A stretch of DNA of 64,000 nucleotides, taken from the NCBI RefSeq assembly GCF_000146345.1, contig NZ_GL397071.1:1058620-1122619 (forward strand), written 5' to 3'. A program made the translations under genes and the position numbers. The notes beneath the pieces are model-generated. The model saw only the letters and a list, made by a program, of their open reading frames with translations. It had not been told where the DNA came from and made no database searches. Position 1 is the first letter of the stretch; the number at the start of each line of letters is the position of its first letter. This DNA is from Peptoniphilus duerdenii ATCC BAA-1640 (GTDB lineage Bacteria; Bacillota; Clostridia; Tissierellales; Peptoniphilaceae). Positions 41,560-49,207 of this stretch are shown one piece after another.

Positions 41560-42331
41560 GACATTTGTAAATATTTTAATATTTTTACTGTGCTACACGG
41601 CGATTACTCTTACATTGGGAGTGTTTCGAGAAAGCTATCCATATCCTGTGATCTTTGGCGGTACATTTTCAACAAGGGCGATCGAATATTTAAAAGTAGA
41701 CAGAAATCTTTTAAATTCCATTGTAAATTCTATGGTAATAGGCACCATCTCCACATTTATAGCAACATTTTTAAGTTACTTTGTAGCAAGGAGAATAAGC
41801 ACCAATAGAAAGTTTAAAAAACTTCTCATGGCGGTGGTATTTCTACCGATGGTAGTATCTGCAACATCCATTGGAATTGGGCTCCAACTAATATTTATAA
41901 AACTTGGCATGGCAGGTAAGATTCCTGCGATAATTCTTGTGCACATAGTGTATATAATTCCATATTCAGTTTGGATTATGATACCAGGATTTGAAAGTTT
42001 CGATGAGGATCTCTACAATCAAGCGAGAATCCTAGGAGCGTCGAAATTAAAAGCGACGGTAAATTCCATACTCGTTCATATGTTTTCATTTATAAAGACA
42101 TCCATCATCATGGGATTTATCCTTTCCTTCTCCCAATATTATTTGACCTTGGTACTTGGAATAGGAATGGTAAACACATTTACTCTACTTTCATTCCCAT
42201 TTATGGTGGTAAAAGATAGGAGTATAACCGCTGTCATGAGTATAATATTTATTCTTTTAAATGTACTATTTATCCTTGGAATAGAACTTATTTCAAAAAT
42301 AATTATAAGGAGCAAAAAATGGCATATATAG
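41540..42331 (+). CDS. YnjC-type ABC permease, C-terminal half equivalent
   Basis: A 263-residue permease. Hydrophobic helices alternate with a coupling loop LYNQARILGASKLKATVNSI (about 154-173). Helix AVVFLPMVVSATSIGIGLQL and the C-terminal helices fit the binding-protein-dependent transport family. It completes the heterodimeric channel with the preceding gene. Two adjacent ATG codons (41540, 41543) are possible starts. It overlaps the ATPase gene by 13 bases. Confidence 0.9.
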   Translation: MMKTLSKTFVNILIFLLCYTAITLTLGVFRESYPYPVIFGGTFSTRAIEYLKVDRNLLNSIVNSMVIGTISTFIATFLSYFVARRISTNRKFKKLLMAVVFLPMVVSATSIGIGLQLIFIKLGMAGKIPAIILVHIVYIIPYSVWIMIPGFESFDEDLYNQARILGASKLKATVNSILVHMFSFIKTSIIMGFILSFSQYYLTLVLGIGMVNTFTLLSFPFMVVKDRSITAVMSIIFILLNVLFILGIELISKIIIRSKKWHI

Positions 42332-43236
42332 AACTTAGAAATATTACAAAATCCTATGGAGATAGAATGATATTAAAAGATATTTCCTTTGATATAAACG
42401 AAGGGGAAACTATCTCCATAGTGGGACCATCGGGTACGGGAAAATCTACACTTCTTAGAATTATTTGCGGAATACTTGAAGAGGATGGCGGAAGTATAAC
42501 GGTGGCGGGAGAAAATCTCTTGAATTTGCCACCAGAAAAGCGAAACACCCTTATGATGTTTCAAAACTTTGAACTATTTCCACATCTCACAGTGTGGGAC
42601 AATGTGGCATTTGGTCCAAGGGCAAAAAAGATGAAGAAGGATGAAATATTTAAAAAGGTAGAATACTTTTTGGACTTAGTTGACCTAAACCATAGAAAAA
42701 ACGCCTACCCAAAAGATTTATCAGGAGGGGAAAGACAGAGGGTCGCACTTATAAGATCACTTATAAATGAACCGAAGATGCTACTTCTCGATGAACCATT
42801 TTCAAGTCTAGATGAAATACTTAGAGACAGGGTGAGAAAATCCACCTTTGAAATTCTACAAGATCTAAAGATCTCTACACTTTTCGTAACCCACAGCATC
42901 GAAGAAGCTTCTATGTATTCAGATAGAGTTATCGTCATGCAAGAAGGAAGAATCATAGGAATAGGAACTCCAAAAGAACTATACGAACACCCAAGTTGCA
43001 AAGAAGTTGCAGAATTTCTATATAAAGAAAATGTCTTTGACGATTACTTTTTAAAGAAGGAAGATATTAAAATAAAACTGGGAAGCGAATATAGTATAGA
43101 TAGAAAAAGTTTTGTGAATGGAGAGTATAGGTACGAAATCGGAAAATATATAGCTTATAGTAGCGATGAATATAATCTCGGAGACGAAGTAGATTTAGAA
43201 ATAAAGAGGAGAGCATATGAAAAAAGTACTTGTTGA
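42319..43236 (+). CDS. YnjD-type ABC ATPase
   Basis: A 305-residue ATPase of the importer. Walker A GPSGTGKSTLL (about 35-45), Q-loop MMFQNFELFPHLTVWD, signature DLSGGERQRVALIR (about 133-146), Walker B KMLLLDEPFSSLDE, and switch LFVTHSIEEA are clear. A C-terminal extension of about 80 residues follows the core; it may be a regulatory domain. Tight overlap with both neighbours. Confidence 0.93.
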   Translation: MAYIELRNITKSYGDRMILKDISFDINEGETISIVGPSGTGKSTLLRIICGILEEDGGSITVAGENLLNLPPEKRNTLMMFQNFELFPHLTVWDNVAFGPRAKKMKKDEIFKKVEYFLDLVDLNHRKNAYPKDLSGGERQRVALIRSLINEPKMLLLDEPFSSLDEILRDRVRKSTFEILQDLKISTLFVTHSIEEASMYSDRVIVMQEGRIIGIGTPKELYEHPSCKEVAEFLYKENVFDDYFLKKEDIKIKLGSEYSIDRKSFVNGEYRYEIGKYIAYSSDEYNLGDEVDLEIKRRAYEKSTC

Positions 43237-44029
43237 TTTTGACAACACCATAAATGTGAGGGGCTGTGACATAGACGATGCTTTTGCATTATTTTTTCTA
43301 CTGAGCCATAAAGATGTGGAAGTAGTGGGAATAACCACCACATTTGGAAATAGTAACGAAGACGATACCTACAACTCAACCGTTATGATGAATAATGACC
43401 TTGGAATAGAAATTCCTCTTAAAAAAGGCGGAATATATTCCTACGATGCTGCAAAATTTATAAAAGAAAAAGTTGAAAGAGAAAAGGTAAGTTTAATCTC
43501 CCTGGGCTCCACAACAAATACTATGAAGGCTCTCGCCCTTGGAATGGATACGAAAAATCTTACTGAATTTGTACAAATGGGAGGCATTACATCTCCACTA
43601 TATTTTAAAGGGATGGTAATGGATGAGCTTAATATGTCCATAGATTTTCTTGCCACCAACTACGTATTAGAAAGAATCGAGAAACCTGTAATAATCACAG
43701 GCAATAATTGTATCGAAAAGAAGTACAAAGTTAAAGATGGAGAGTATGTTTCAAAATATATGAAGTATCTCGACTCTCACATGCGTCGCTGGAAGGCAGA
43801 GTTTGAAGTAAAATATAAAGAAGAAGAACTAGTAATATGGGACGCACTAACTGCCCTATATGTAACCAATCCAGAATTTTTTGAAATAGAGAAGAGAAAG
43901 ATAAGACTTGGAGAAAATATGATGACCGGATACTTGGAAGAAGGAGAGGACAAGGAAATCCTCATCCCTCGATTAAAAGATACGGTGGACGCAATGGAAT
44001 ATATAGTAAGCACCATTGAAAACAATTAA
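43217..44029 (+). CDS. Nucleoside hydrolase family protein, variant active site
   Basis: A 270-residue IunH-family protein, enzymes that split ribonucleosides into base and ribose using a calcium held by an aspartate cluster. The usual N-terminal DTDPGxDD is here spread out: LVDFDNTINVRGCDIDDAFA, an insertion of several residues between the first Asp and the DD pair. GNSNEDDTYN and VQMGGITSP are family-like, and VIWDALTALYV resembles the conserved WDxxA region near the C-terminus. Last gene of the ynjBCD-like operon, overlapping the ATPase gene by 20 bases. A salvaged ligand of nucleoside type is plausible, unproven. Confidence 0.85.
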   Translation: MKKVLVDFDNTINVRGCDIDDAFALFFLLSHKDVEVVGITTTFGNSNEDDTYNSTVMMNNDLGIEIPLKKGGIYSYDAAKFIKEKVEREKVSLISLGSTTNTMKALALGMDTKNLTEFVQMGGITSPLYFKGMVMDELNMSIDFLATNYVLERIEKPVIITGNNCIEKKYKVKDGEYVSKYMKYLDSHMRRWKAEFEVKYKEEELVIWDALTALYVTNPEFFEIEKRKIRLGENMMTGYLEEGEDKEILIPRLKDTVDAMEYIVSTIENN

Positions 44030-44049
44030 ATAAAAGATTATTTTAAAAT

Positions 44050-44076
44050 TTGCACGAGAGATCGTGCTTTTTTTAT
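44050..44076 (+). terminator. Terminator of the ynjBCD-like cluster
   Basis: Stem GCACGA-gaga-TCGTGC with seven T (44052-44074), soon after the nucleoside hydrolase stop. Confidence 0.88.
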
Positions 44077-44080
44077 TTGG

Positions 44081-44122
44081 AAATTATAAAAAATAAATTC
44101 AAAATTATAAAAAATAAATTCA
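44081..44122. repeat. Two tandem 21-bp units
   Basis: The 21-base unit starting AAATTATAAAAAATAAATTC occurs twice head to tail (44081-44101, 44102-44122), very A/T-rich, in front of the phoH promoter. Confidence 0.75.
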
Positions 44123-44154
44123 AAATATATAACATAGCATTAATAAATATAAAA

Positions 44155-44183
44155 TAGCTTTTAAATAATAAATATGGTACAAT
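44155..44183 (+). promoter_or_regulatory. Candidate promoter of the phoH-era block
   Basis: -35 TAGCTT (44155-44160), 17-base spacer, -10 TACAAT (44178-44183). From here to 58018 the genes are almost continuous and no clear internal terminator was seen. Confidence 0.5.
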
Positions 44184-44206
44184 AAATAGGATATGGAGGT
44201 TATTAC

Positions 44207-45229
44207 TTGAAAGAAAATCAATGTAAAATTGTGCCGATTTCAGACACAAATATTTTAAATACACTTTTTGGTAATTTAGATGAATACCATAAGCTCATTG
44301 AGAGCTCTATGGGAGTTAAAATAATCGTGAAAGAAGATCTCTTAGAAATATACGGCGACGAAATTGCCACGGAAAATGCGGCTCTTCTAATCGAAAATCT
44401 AAAGGAATTAATAATCAGACAGAAATCTTTGGAAAAAAAGGACGTTGAATATTCCATAGCCTTAATTAAACAGGGCGAGATGAAGCCGATGACAGAACTT
44501 CTAAACGATGTTATCGTCCACACTGCTATGGGTAAACCGATCCGTTCAAAGACTTTGGGACAGAAAAAATATGTGGATGCCATGAAGGACAACGACATTG
44601 TATTCGGAGTTGGTCCTGCCGGAACTGGTAAGACCTACCTTGCGATGGCGATGGCTGTAAAGGCATTTAAAAATAAAGAAGTAAACAGAATTATCCTTAC
44701 AAGACCTGCAGTAGAAGCTGGAGAATCTCTAGGATTTTTGCCTGGAGATTTACAGATGAAAGTCGATCCATACCTTAGACCTCTCTACGATGCGTTATTT
44801 GAAATTATGGGACACGAAAACTACACCAGGTACGTTGAAAAAGGTTTGATCGAAGTAGCTCCTCTAGCATACATGAGAGGTAGGACTCTCGATTCATCCT
44901 ATGTAATTCTTGACGAGGCACAAAACACCACCAACGAACAGATGAAGATGTTTCTAACTAGACTCGGTTATGGTTCGAAGGCAATAATCACAGGAGATAT
45001 CACTCAAATCGACCTTCCAAAGGGCAAATCCTCTGGACTTAAAACCGTTATGAGAATCCTAAAGGATGTAAAGGGAATCGAAATAGTTAAACTTGATCGA
45101 AACGACATCGTAAGACATCCACTAGTTCAAAGGATAATCGATGCCTACGACAGATGGGAAAATAAACAAAGTAAAGAAAATAAAGATAGTAAAAAAGATA
45201 CAACATCAAACAGAAGGAAAGAAAGATGA
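44207..45229 (+). CDS. phoH: PhoH-like ATPase
   Basis: A 340-residue cytoplasmic ATPase of the PhoH/PhoL family, found next to ybeY and linked to RNA metabolism. An N-terminal KH-like region (about 10-70) precedes Walker A GPAGTGKTYLAMAMA (about 137-151), RPAVEAGESLGFLPGDLQMK, Walker B SYVILDEAQNTT (about 231-242) and the sensor ITGDITQIDLP. The tail is low-complexity N/K/D. It starts at TTG 44207 behind TGGAGGT. The phoH-ybeY pair overlaps by four bases. Confidence 0.94.
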   Translation: MKENQCKIVPISDTNILNTLFGNLDEYHKLIESSMGVKIIVKEDLLEIYGDEIATENAALLIENLKELIIRQKSLEKKDVEYSIALIKQGEMKPMTELLNDVIVHTAMGKPIRSKTLGQKKYVDAMKDNDIVFGVGPAGTGKTYLAMAMAVKAFKNKEVNRIILTRPAVEAGESLGFLPGDLQMKVDPYLRPLYDALFEIMGHENYTRYVEKGLIEVAPLAYMRGRTLDSSYVILDEAQNTTNEQMKMFLTRLGYGSKAIITGDITQIDLPKGKSSGLKTVMRILKDVKGIEIVKLDRNDIVRHPLVQRIIDAYDRWENKQSKENKDSKKDTTSNRRKER

Positions 45230-45660
45230 TTTATTTCGACAATAGACAGGATTTAATAGAAATCGATGAAGAGATAGAAAATATTGTAGAGAAATCTATC
45301 GAAGCTGCCTTAAAAGAAATAGAGTTCACAGATGACTACGAGGTTTCCGTTTCATTTGTCGGCGATGATGAAATCCATGAACTAAACAGGGATTACAGAG
45401 GGGTAGATAGAACTACCGATGTGCTTTCTTTTCCTATGGACGATGAATTTACAAACATGCTTGGCGATATCGTCATAAATATAAATAAGGTTATCGAACA
45501 GGCAAAGGAATATGGACACAGCGAGAAGAGAGAGATTTCCTATTTAACTGTGCACTCAAGTCTTCACCTAATGGGATTTGACCACGAGGAAGAAGAGGAC
45601 AAAAAAGAGATGAGAGCAGTGGAAGATAGGGTTATGGAAAAATTAGAAATTAGTAGATAA
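45226..45660 (+). CDS. ybeY: Endoribonuclease YbeY
   Basis: A 144-residue zinc-dependent single-strand RNase acting in 16S rRNA 3' maturation and ribosome quality control. The metal site is seen as TVHSSLHLMGFDHEEEED (about 106-123), equivalent to HxxxHxxGxDH. The N-terminal half has VSFVGDDEIHELNRDYRG and TDVLSFPM, typical of the family. Coupled with phoH (ATGA) and followed by the dgkA fusion after one base. Confidence 0.96.
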   Translation: MIYFDNRQDLIEIDEEIENIVEKSIEAALKEIEFTDDYEVSVSFVGDDEIHELNRDYRGVDRTTDVLSFPMDDEFTNMLGDIVININKVIEQAKEYGHSEKREISYLTVHSSLHLMGFDHEEEEDKKEMRAVEDRVMEKLEISR

Positions 45661-45661
45661 T

Positions 45662-46369
45662 ATGAAAAATAGTAGCTTTATTTCATCTTTTAACTATGCG
45701 GTGCAGGGAATAATCTCCGCACTTACAACTGAAAGAAATATGAAATTTCATTGGCTTGCCTGTCTTGGAACGATTATAATTTCTCTGTTCTTTGACTTAA
45801 CTAAGATGGAATTTCTCATCTTATTATTTGCGATTACACTTGTAATAGTCCTTGAACTTATAAACACAGCCATCGAAAGAACGGTGGACCTGGTTGTTAC
45901 GGACTACAATCCGATTGCAAAGTATGTAAAGGACGTCTCTGCAGGAGCGGTTATGATTGCATCACTAAATGCAGTGGTGGTTGCATACTTACTCTTTTAT
46001 AACAAGATCTCAAATATAGGACAGATCGCCCTTGTAAAGATTAAAAATTCTCCAGACCATTTGGCACTGGTTGCGGTGATTATAGTCCTCATTCTAACCA
46101 TTGGAGGCAAGTACCTCATGGCAAAGAAGAATGGAGGATCATACTTCCAAGGGGGAGCAGTTTCAGGACACACATCAATTGCCTTTTGTGCTGCCACAGT
46201 GATATCTCTAGTTGCACAAAAAACTGTGATAACCACATGTGCCTTGGGACTTGCACTACTGGTAGCAGAAAGTAGAGTTGAAACTGGAGTCCACAGAAAA
46301 TCGGAAGCAGTTGCAGGAGCAATAGTTGGAATCTCTGTTGCAATCTTTGTATTTAAACTATTTACGTGA
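45662..46369 (+). CDS. dgkA: Undecaprenol/diacylglycerol kinase fused to PAP2-like domain
   Basis: A 235-residue membrane protein with two parts. The N-terminal about 120 residues are a DgkA/UdpK kinase with three helices: ERNMKFHWLA near the start and VLELINTAIERTVDLV (about 60-75) are its catalytic landmarks. The C-terminal about 100 residues resemble a PAP2 phosphatase: GGSYFQGGAVSGHTSIAFC with the SGH motif (about 160-180) and SRVETGVHRKSEAVAG with histidine nucleophile region, although the usual final Asp is Glu. Kinase and phosphatase on one lipid carrier could recycle undecaprenyl phosphate. Such fusions exist in Firmicutes by recollection. A single-base gap follows ybeY. Confidence 0.88.
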   Translation: MKNSSFISSFNYAVQGIISALTTERNMKFHWLACLGTIIISLFFDLTKMEFLILLFAITLVIVLELINTAIERTVDLVVTDYNPIAKYVKDVSAGAVMIASLNAVVVAYLLFYNKISNIGQIALVKIKNSPDHLALVAVIIVLILTIGGKYLMAKKNGGSYFQGGAVSGHTSIAFCAATVISLVAQKTVITTCALGLALLVAESRVETGVHRKSEAVAGAIVGISVAIFVFKLFT

Positions 46370-46376
46370 GGTGAAT

Positions 46377-46775
46377 ATGGAAATTAAAAAACTAATAGAA
46401 CTTGCATTAGATGCAAAGGAAAAGATGACCTACACTCCATACTCAAAGTTCAACGTTGGTTGTGCTGTTGAGATGGAAGATGGCTCTGTGTACCAAGGTG
46501 GAAATATAGAAATCGTCTCCTATTCACCGACCATTTGTGCGGAGAGGGTGGCAATTTTCAAAGCAGTCTCGGAAGGTCATAGAGAGATTAAAAAGATTGT
46601 CATAACAGGAGATAATAAAGACACCTTTCCATGTGGGGTTTGTAGACAGGTAATTCGAGAATTTTCGAAGGACCCAGAAATTATAATTGCAAACTCGACA
46701 GAGGATTATAGAAAGTTTACACTGGAAGAGATACTTCCCCATAGTTTTGGACCGGAGGAATTAAATAATGTTTAA
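46377..46775 (+). CDS. cdd: Cytidine deaminase
   Basis: A 132-residue homotetrameric zinc enzyme deaminating cytidine and deoxycytidine in pyrimidine salvage. The active site CAE in TICAERVAIFKAV (about 51-63) and the zinc pair PCGVCRQVI (about 84-92) are intact, and YTPYSKFNVGCAVE at the N-terminus is the substrate region. The start is ATG 46377 behind GTGAGGTGA; the frame extends back to 46326 within the previous gene. Era overlaps its end by 8 bases. Confidence 0.96.
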   Translation: MEIKKLIELALDAKEKMTYTPYSKFNVGCAVEMEDGSVYQGGNIEIVSYSPTICAERVAIFKAVSEGHREIKKIVITGDNKDTFPCGVCRQVIREFSKDPEIIIANSTEDYRKFTLEEILPHSFGPEELNNV

Positions 46776-47649
46776 ATCGGGATATGTAGCGGTGATTGGC
46801 AGACCAAACGTAGGCAAATCGACGCTTTTAAATAGACTAATCGGCATGAGAATCCTTGCAGTTTCTGACAAGGCTCAAACCACGAGAAATAAAATAAACT
46901 TAATATATAGCGACGACGATAGTCAAATAATATTTCTCGATACACCTGGTATGCAGACCCCAAGAAACGAACTGGGTGACTACATGCTAAGAGAATCTAG
47001 CTCAGCCTTAGAAGATGTGGACCTAATCACATACATCGTGGATACTTCTAAAATAATTGGAAAACAGGACAGGGCTATTCTAGAAAAATTAAAGAAGATA
47101 AAAGACAAAAAAGTAATCCTACTTATAAATAAAATCGACAGTATTCCTAAGGAAGATATACTTCGTTTAATAGAAATGTATTCGAAGGAGATGGATTTTC
47201 TAGATGTCATACCAATCTCTGCAAGAGAAGGAGACGGCACAGAAATCTACCTAGACACTGTTAAGAAGAATCTTCCAGAAGGACCGAAGTACTACACAGA
47301 CGAATATGTAACCGACAGACCTATGAAGTTTATAGTTGCAGAGATAATAAGAGAAAAAGCACTTAGGTTTTTGCAAGAAGAAGTACCTCATGGGGTGGCT
47401 GTTGAAATAGAAAAGATGGAAGAACTAGAAGATAGGACCAATATCATTGCTACGATTTATGTGGAAAGAGATAATCACAAGGGCATAATCATTGGCAAGA
47501 ATGGCACCATGCTTCAAAAGATTGGCACCCAAGCTAGACACGATCTCATGGACTTACTTATGACAAAGGTGGATCTAAGAATTTGGGTTAAGGTCGATAA
47601 AAACTGGAGGGATAACGAAACCAGATTAAAAGGACATGGCTACCTATGA
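46768..47649 (+). CDS. era: GTPase Era
   Basis: A 293-residue essential GTPase for 30S assembly that binds the 16S 3' end. G1 GRPNVGKSTL (residues 11-20), G3 DTPGMQTP (about 58-65), G4 NKID (about 118-121) and G5 SAREG are seen. The C-terminal KH domain (about 205-290) includes GIIIGKNGTMLQKIG and a final LRIWVKVDKNWRDNE. Placed between cdd and recO as in Bacillus; four-base overlap with recO. Confidence 0.97.
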   Translation: MFKSGYVAVIGRPNVGKSTLLNRLIGMRILAVSDKAQTTRNKINLIYSDDDSQIIFLDTPGMQTPRNELGDYMLRESSSALEDVDLITYIVDTSKIIGKQDRAILEKLKKIKDKKVILLINKIDSIPKEDILRLIEMYSKEMDFLDVIPISAREGDGTEIYLDTVKKNLPEGPKYYTDEYVTDRPMKFIVAEIIREKALRFLQEEVPHGVAVEIEKMEELEDRTNIIATIYVERDNHKGIIIGKNGTMLQKIGTQARHDLMDLLMTKVDLRIWVKVDKNWRDNETRLKGHGYL

Positions 47650-48329
47650 TTAGAACAGAAGGTATAGTTCTTTCTGAGAGGAACGCTGGAGAAAGCTCTA
47701 AAGCTTTAAAAGTGTATACCCTTGACGCGGGTCTTGTGACCATCTATGCAAAGGGAGCGCTTAAGAGAAGTTCAAAAGTAACCAGCTCTTCACAGGTGTT
47801 CTTTGTAAACGAATATACCATTTCAAAATCAGGAGTCTTCTACTATATTAAGAGTGCAAATATACTATCTTCAAACTTGCACCTAAGACAGAGCCTTGTA
47901 AAACTTTCATATGCAAATTTAGTATTAGAAATCTACTTAAAAAGCAATATGGAAGAGATAGAAAATAAGAATGCATACCTACTTTTAAAAAAATACTTAG
48001 AAACAATAGAAGATTCTACTGCGAGGGTGAGAACCATGCAGCTTCTACTCAAATATATTTCATTTATAGGGTTTAGACCGGCGATGAAAGGAAAATACTT
48101 TTTAGTAGATGGGGGCGGACTTTCACCTAATTTAGAATATTCTTCTAAGTACTATGAATTAAATGACGAAGAAGTAGAATATCTAAATCTCTTGATGTAC
48201 AAAGATTTAGAATTTGAGTTTCAAAAGAAAGATTTCGAAAGGAAGATCTTTCACATAATTATAGAATATATAAAATACTGTCTAGATTTAAGACAAATAA
48301 ACTCATTGGAGTTAATTAGGGAGGAATAA
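47646..48329 (+). CDS. recO: DNA repair protein RecO
   Basis: A 227-residue RecF-pathway mediator loading RecA on single-stranded DNA. The N-terminal OB fold begins [20 protein letters not shown] and contains [12 protein letters not shown] (about 37-48). The helical C-terminal half has [20 protein letters not shown]; the usual zinc-binding CxxC is missing, as the segment has no cysteines, which is seen in some relatives. Its last base overlaps glyQ (TAATG). Confidence 0.92.
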   Translation: MIRTEGIVLSERNAGESSKALKVYTLDAGLVTIYAKGALKRSSKVTSSSQVFFVNEYTISKSGVFYYIKSANILSSNLHLRQSLVKLSYANLVLEIYLKSNMEEIENKNAYLLLKKYLETIEDSTARVRTMQLLLKYISFIGFRPAMKGKYFLVDGGGLSPNLEYSSKYYELNDEEVEYLNLLMYKDLEFEFQKKDFERKIFHIIIEYIKYCLDLRQINSLELIREE

Positions 48330-49207
48330 TGTATTTTCAAGATTTAATTAAGAATTTGACAAGCTACTGGATGGAAAGAGGAGCAATCATAATGGAGCCT
48401 TACGACATAGAAAAAGGCGCAGGAACTATGAACCCTCACACATTTTTAAGATCCCTTGGACCAGAACCATGGAGAACAGTATACGTAGAACCATCTAGAA
48501 GACCAGCAGACGGAAGATATGGAGAAAATCCAAATAGACTATATCAACATCACCAACTACAAGTAATCTTAAAACCATCTCCAGAAGATGTACAAGAACA
48601 ATATCTTGGATCCCTTGAAGCAATAGGAATAGACACCAGCATCCACGACATTAGATTCGTAGAAGACAACTGGGAATCACCTACCTTAGGAGCATGGGGA
48701 CTTGGATGGGAAGTATGGCTTGACGGAATGGAAGTTACACAATTTACCTACTTCCAACAAGTAGGAGGAATAAACTGTGATCTTGAATCAGCAGAGCTTA
48801 CCTATGGTCTTGAAAGAATTGCAATGTACTTACAAAATGTGGATTCAGTTTACGAAATTCAATGGAACGAAAATATCAAGTACGGCGATATTTTCAAAAT
48901 GGCAGAGTACGAACAATCCAAGTACGGATTTGAAGATGCGGATGTAGATATGCTTAAACATCTCTTTGACGTATATGAAAAAGAATCTGAAAGAATAATC
49001 GAACTAGGACTTGTGCTTCCAGCATACGACTACACACTTAAATGCTCACACACTTTTAACCTTCTTGACTCAAGGGGAGCACTTTCAGTATCAGAAAGAA
49101 CATCCTATATAGCAAGAGTTAGAAATAGGGCGAGAAAAGTTGCGGAAACATTCTTGAAACAGAGAGAAGAACTTGGCTATCCACTTTTAAACAGAGGTGA
49201 CAAATAA
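48329..49207 (+). CDS. glyQ: Glycyl-tRNA synthetase alpha subunit
   Basis: A 292-residue catalytic subunit of the alpha2beta2 class II enzyme charging tRNA-Gly. [17 protein letters not shown] at the start, [18 protein letters not shown] (about 31-48), [20 protein letters not shown] (motif 2 area) and [13 protein letters not shown] (motif 3 area, about 155-167) identify it. Overlaps recO by one base and glyS by one base (TAATG). No T-box is visible because the gene lies inside the operon. Confidence 0.97.
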   Translation: MYFQDLIKNLTSYWMERGAIIMEPYDIEKGAGTMNPHTFLRSLGPEPWRTVYVEPSRRPADGRYGENPNRLYQHHQLQVILKPSPEDVQEQYLGSLEAIGIDTSIHDIRFVEDNWESPTLGAWGLGWEVWLDGMEVTQFTYFQQVGGINCDLESAELTYGLERIAMYLQNVDSVYEIQWNENIKYGDIFKMAEYEQSKYGFEDADVDMLKHLFDVYEKESERIIELGLVLPAYDYTLKCSHTFNLLDSRGALSVSERTSYIARVRNRARKVAETFLKQREELGYPLLNRGDK

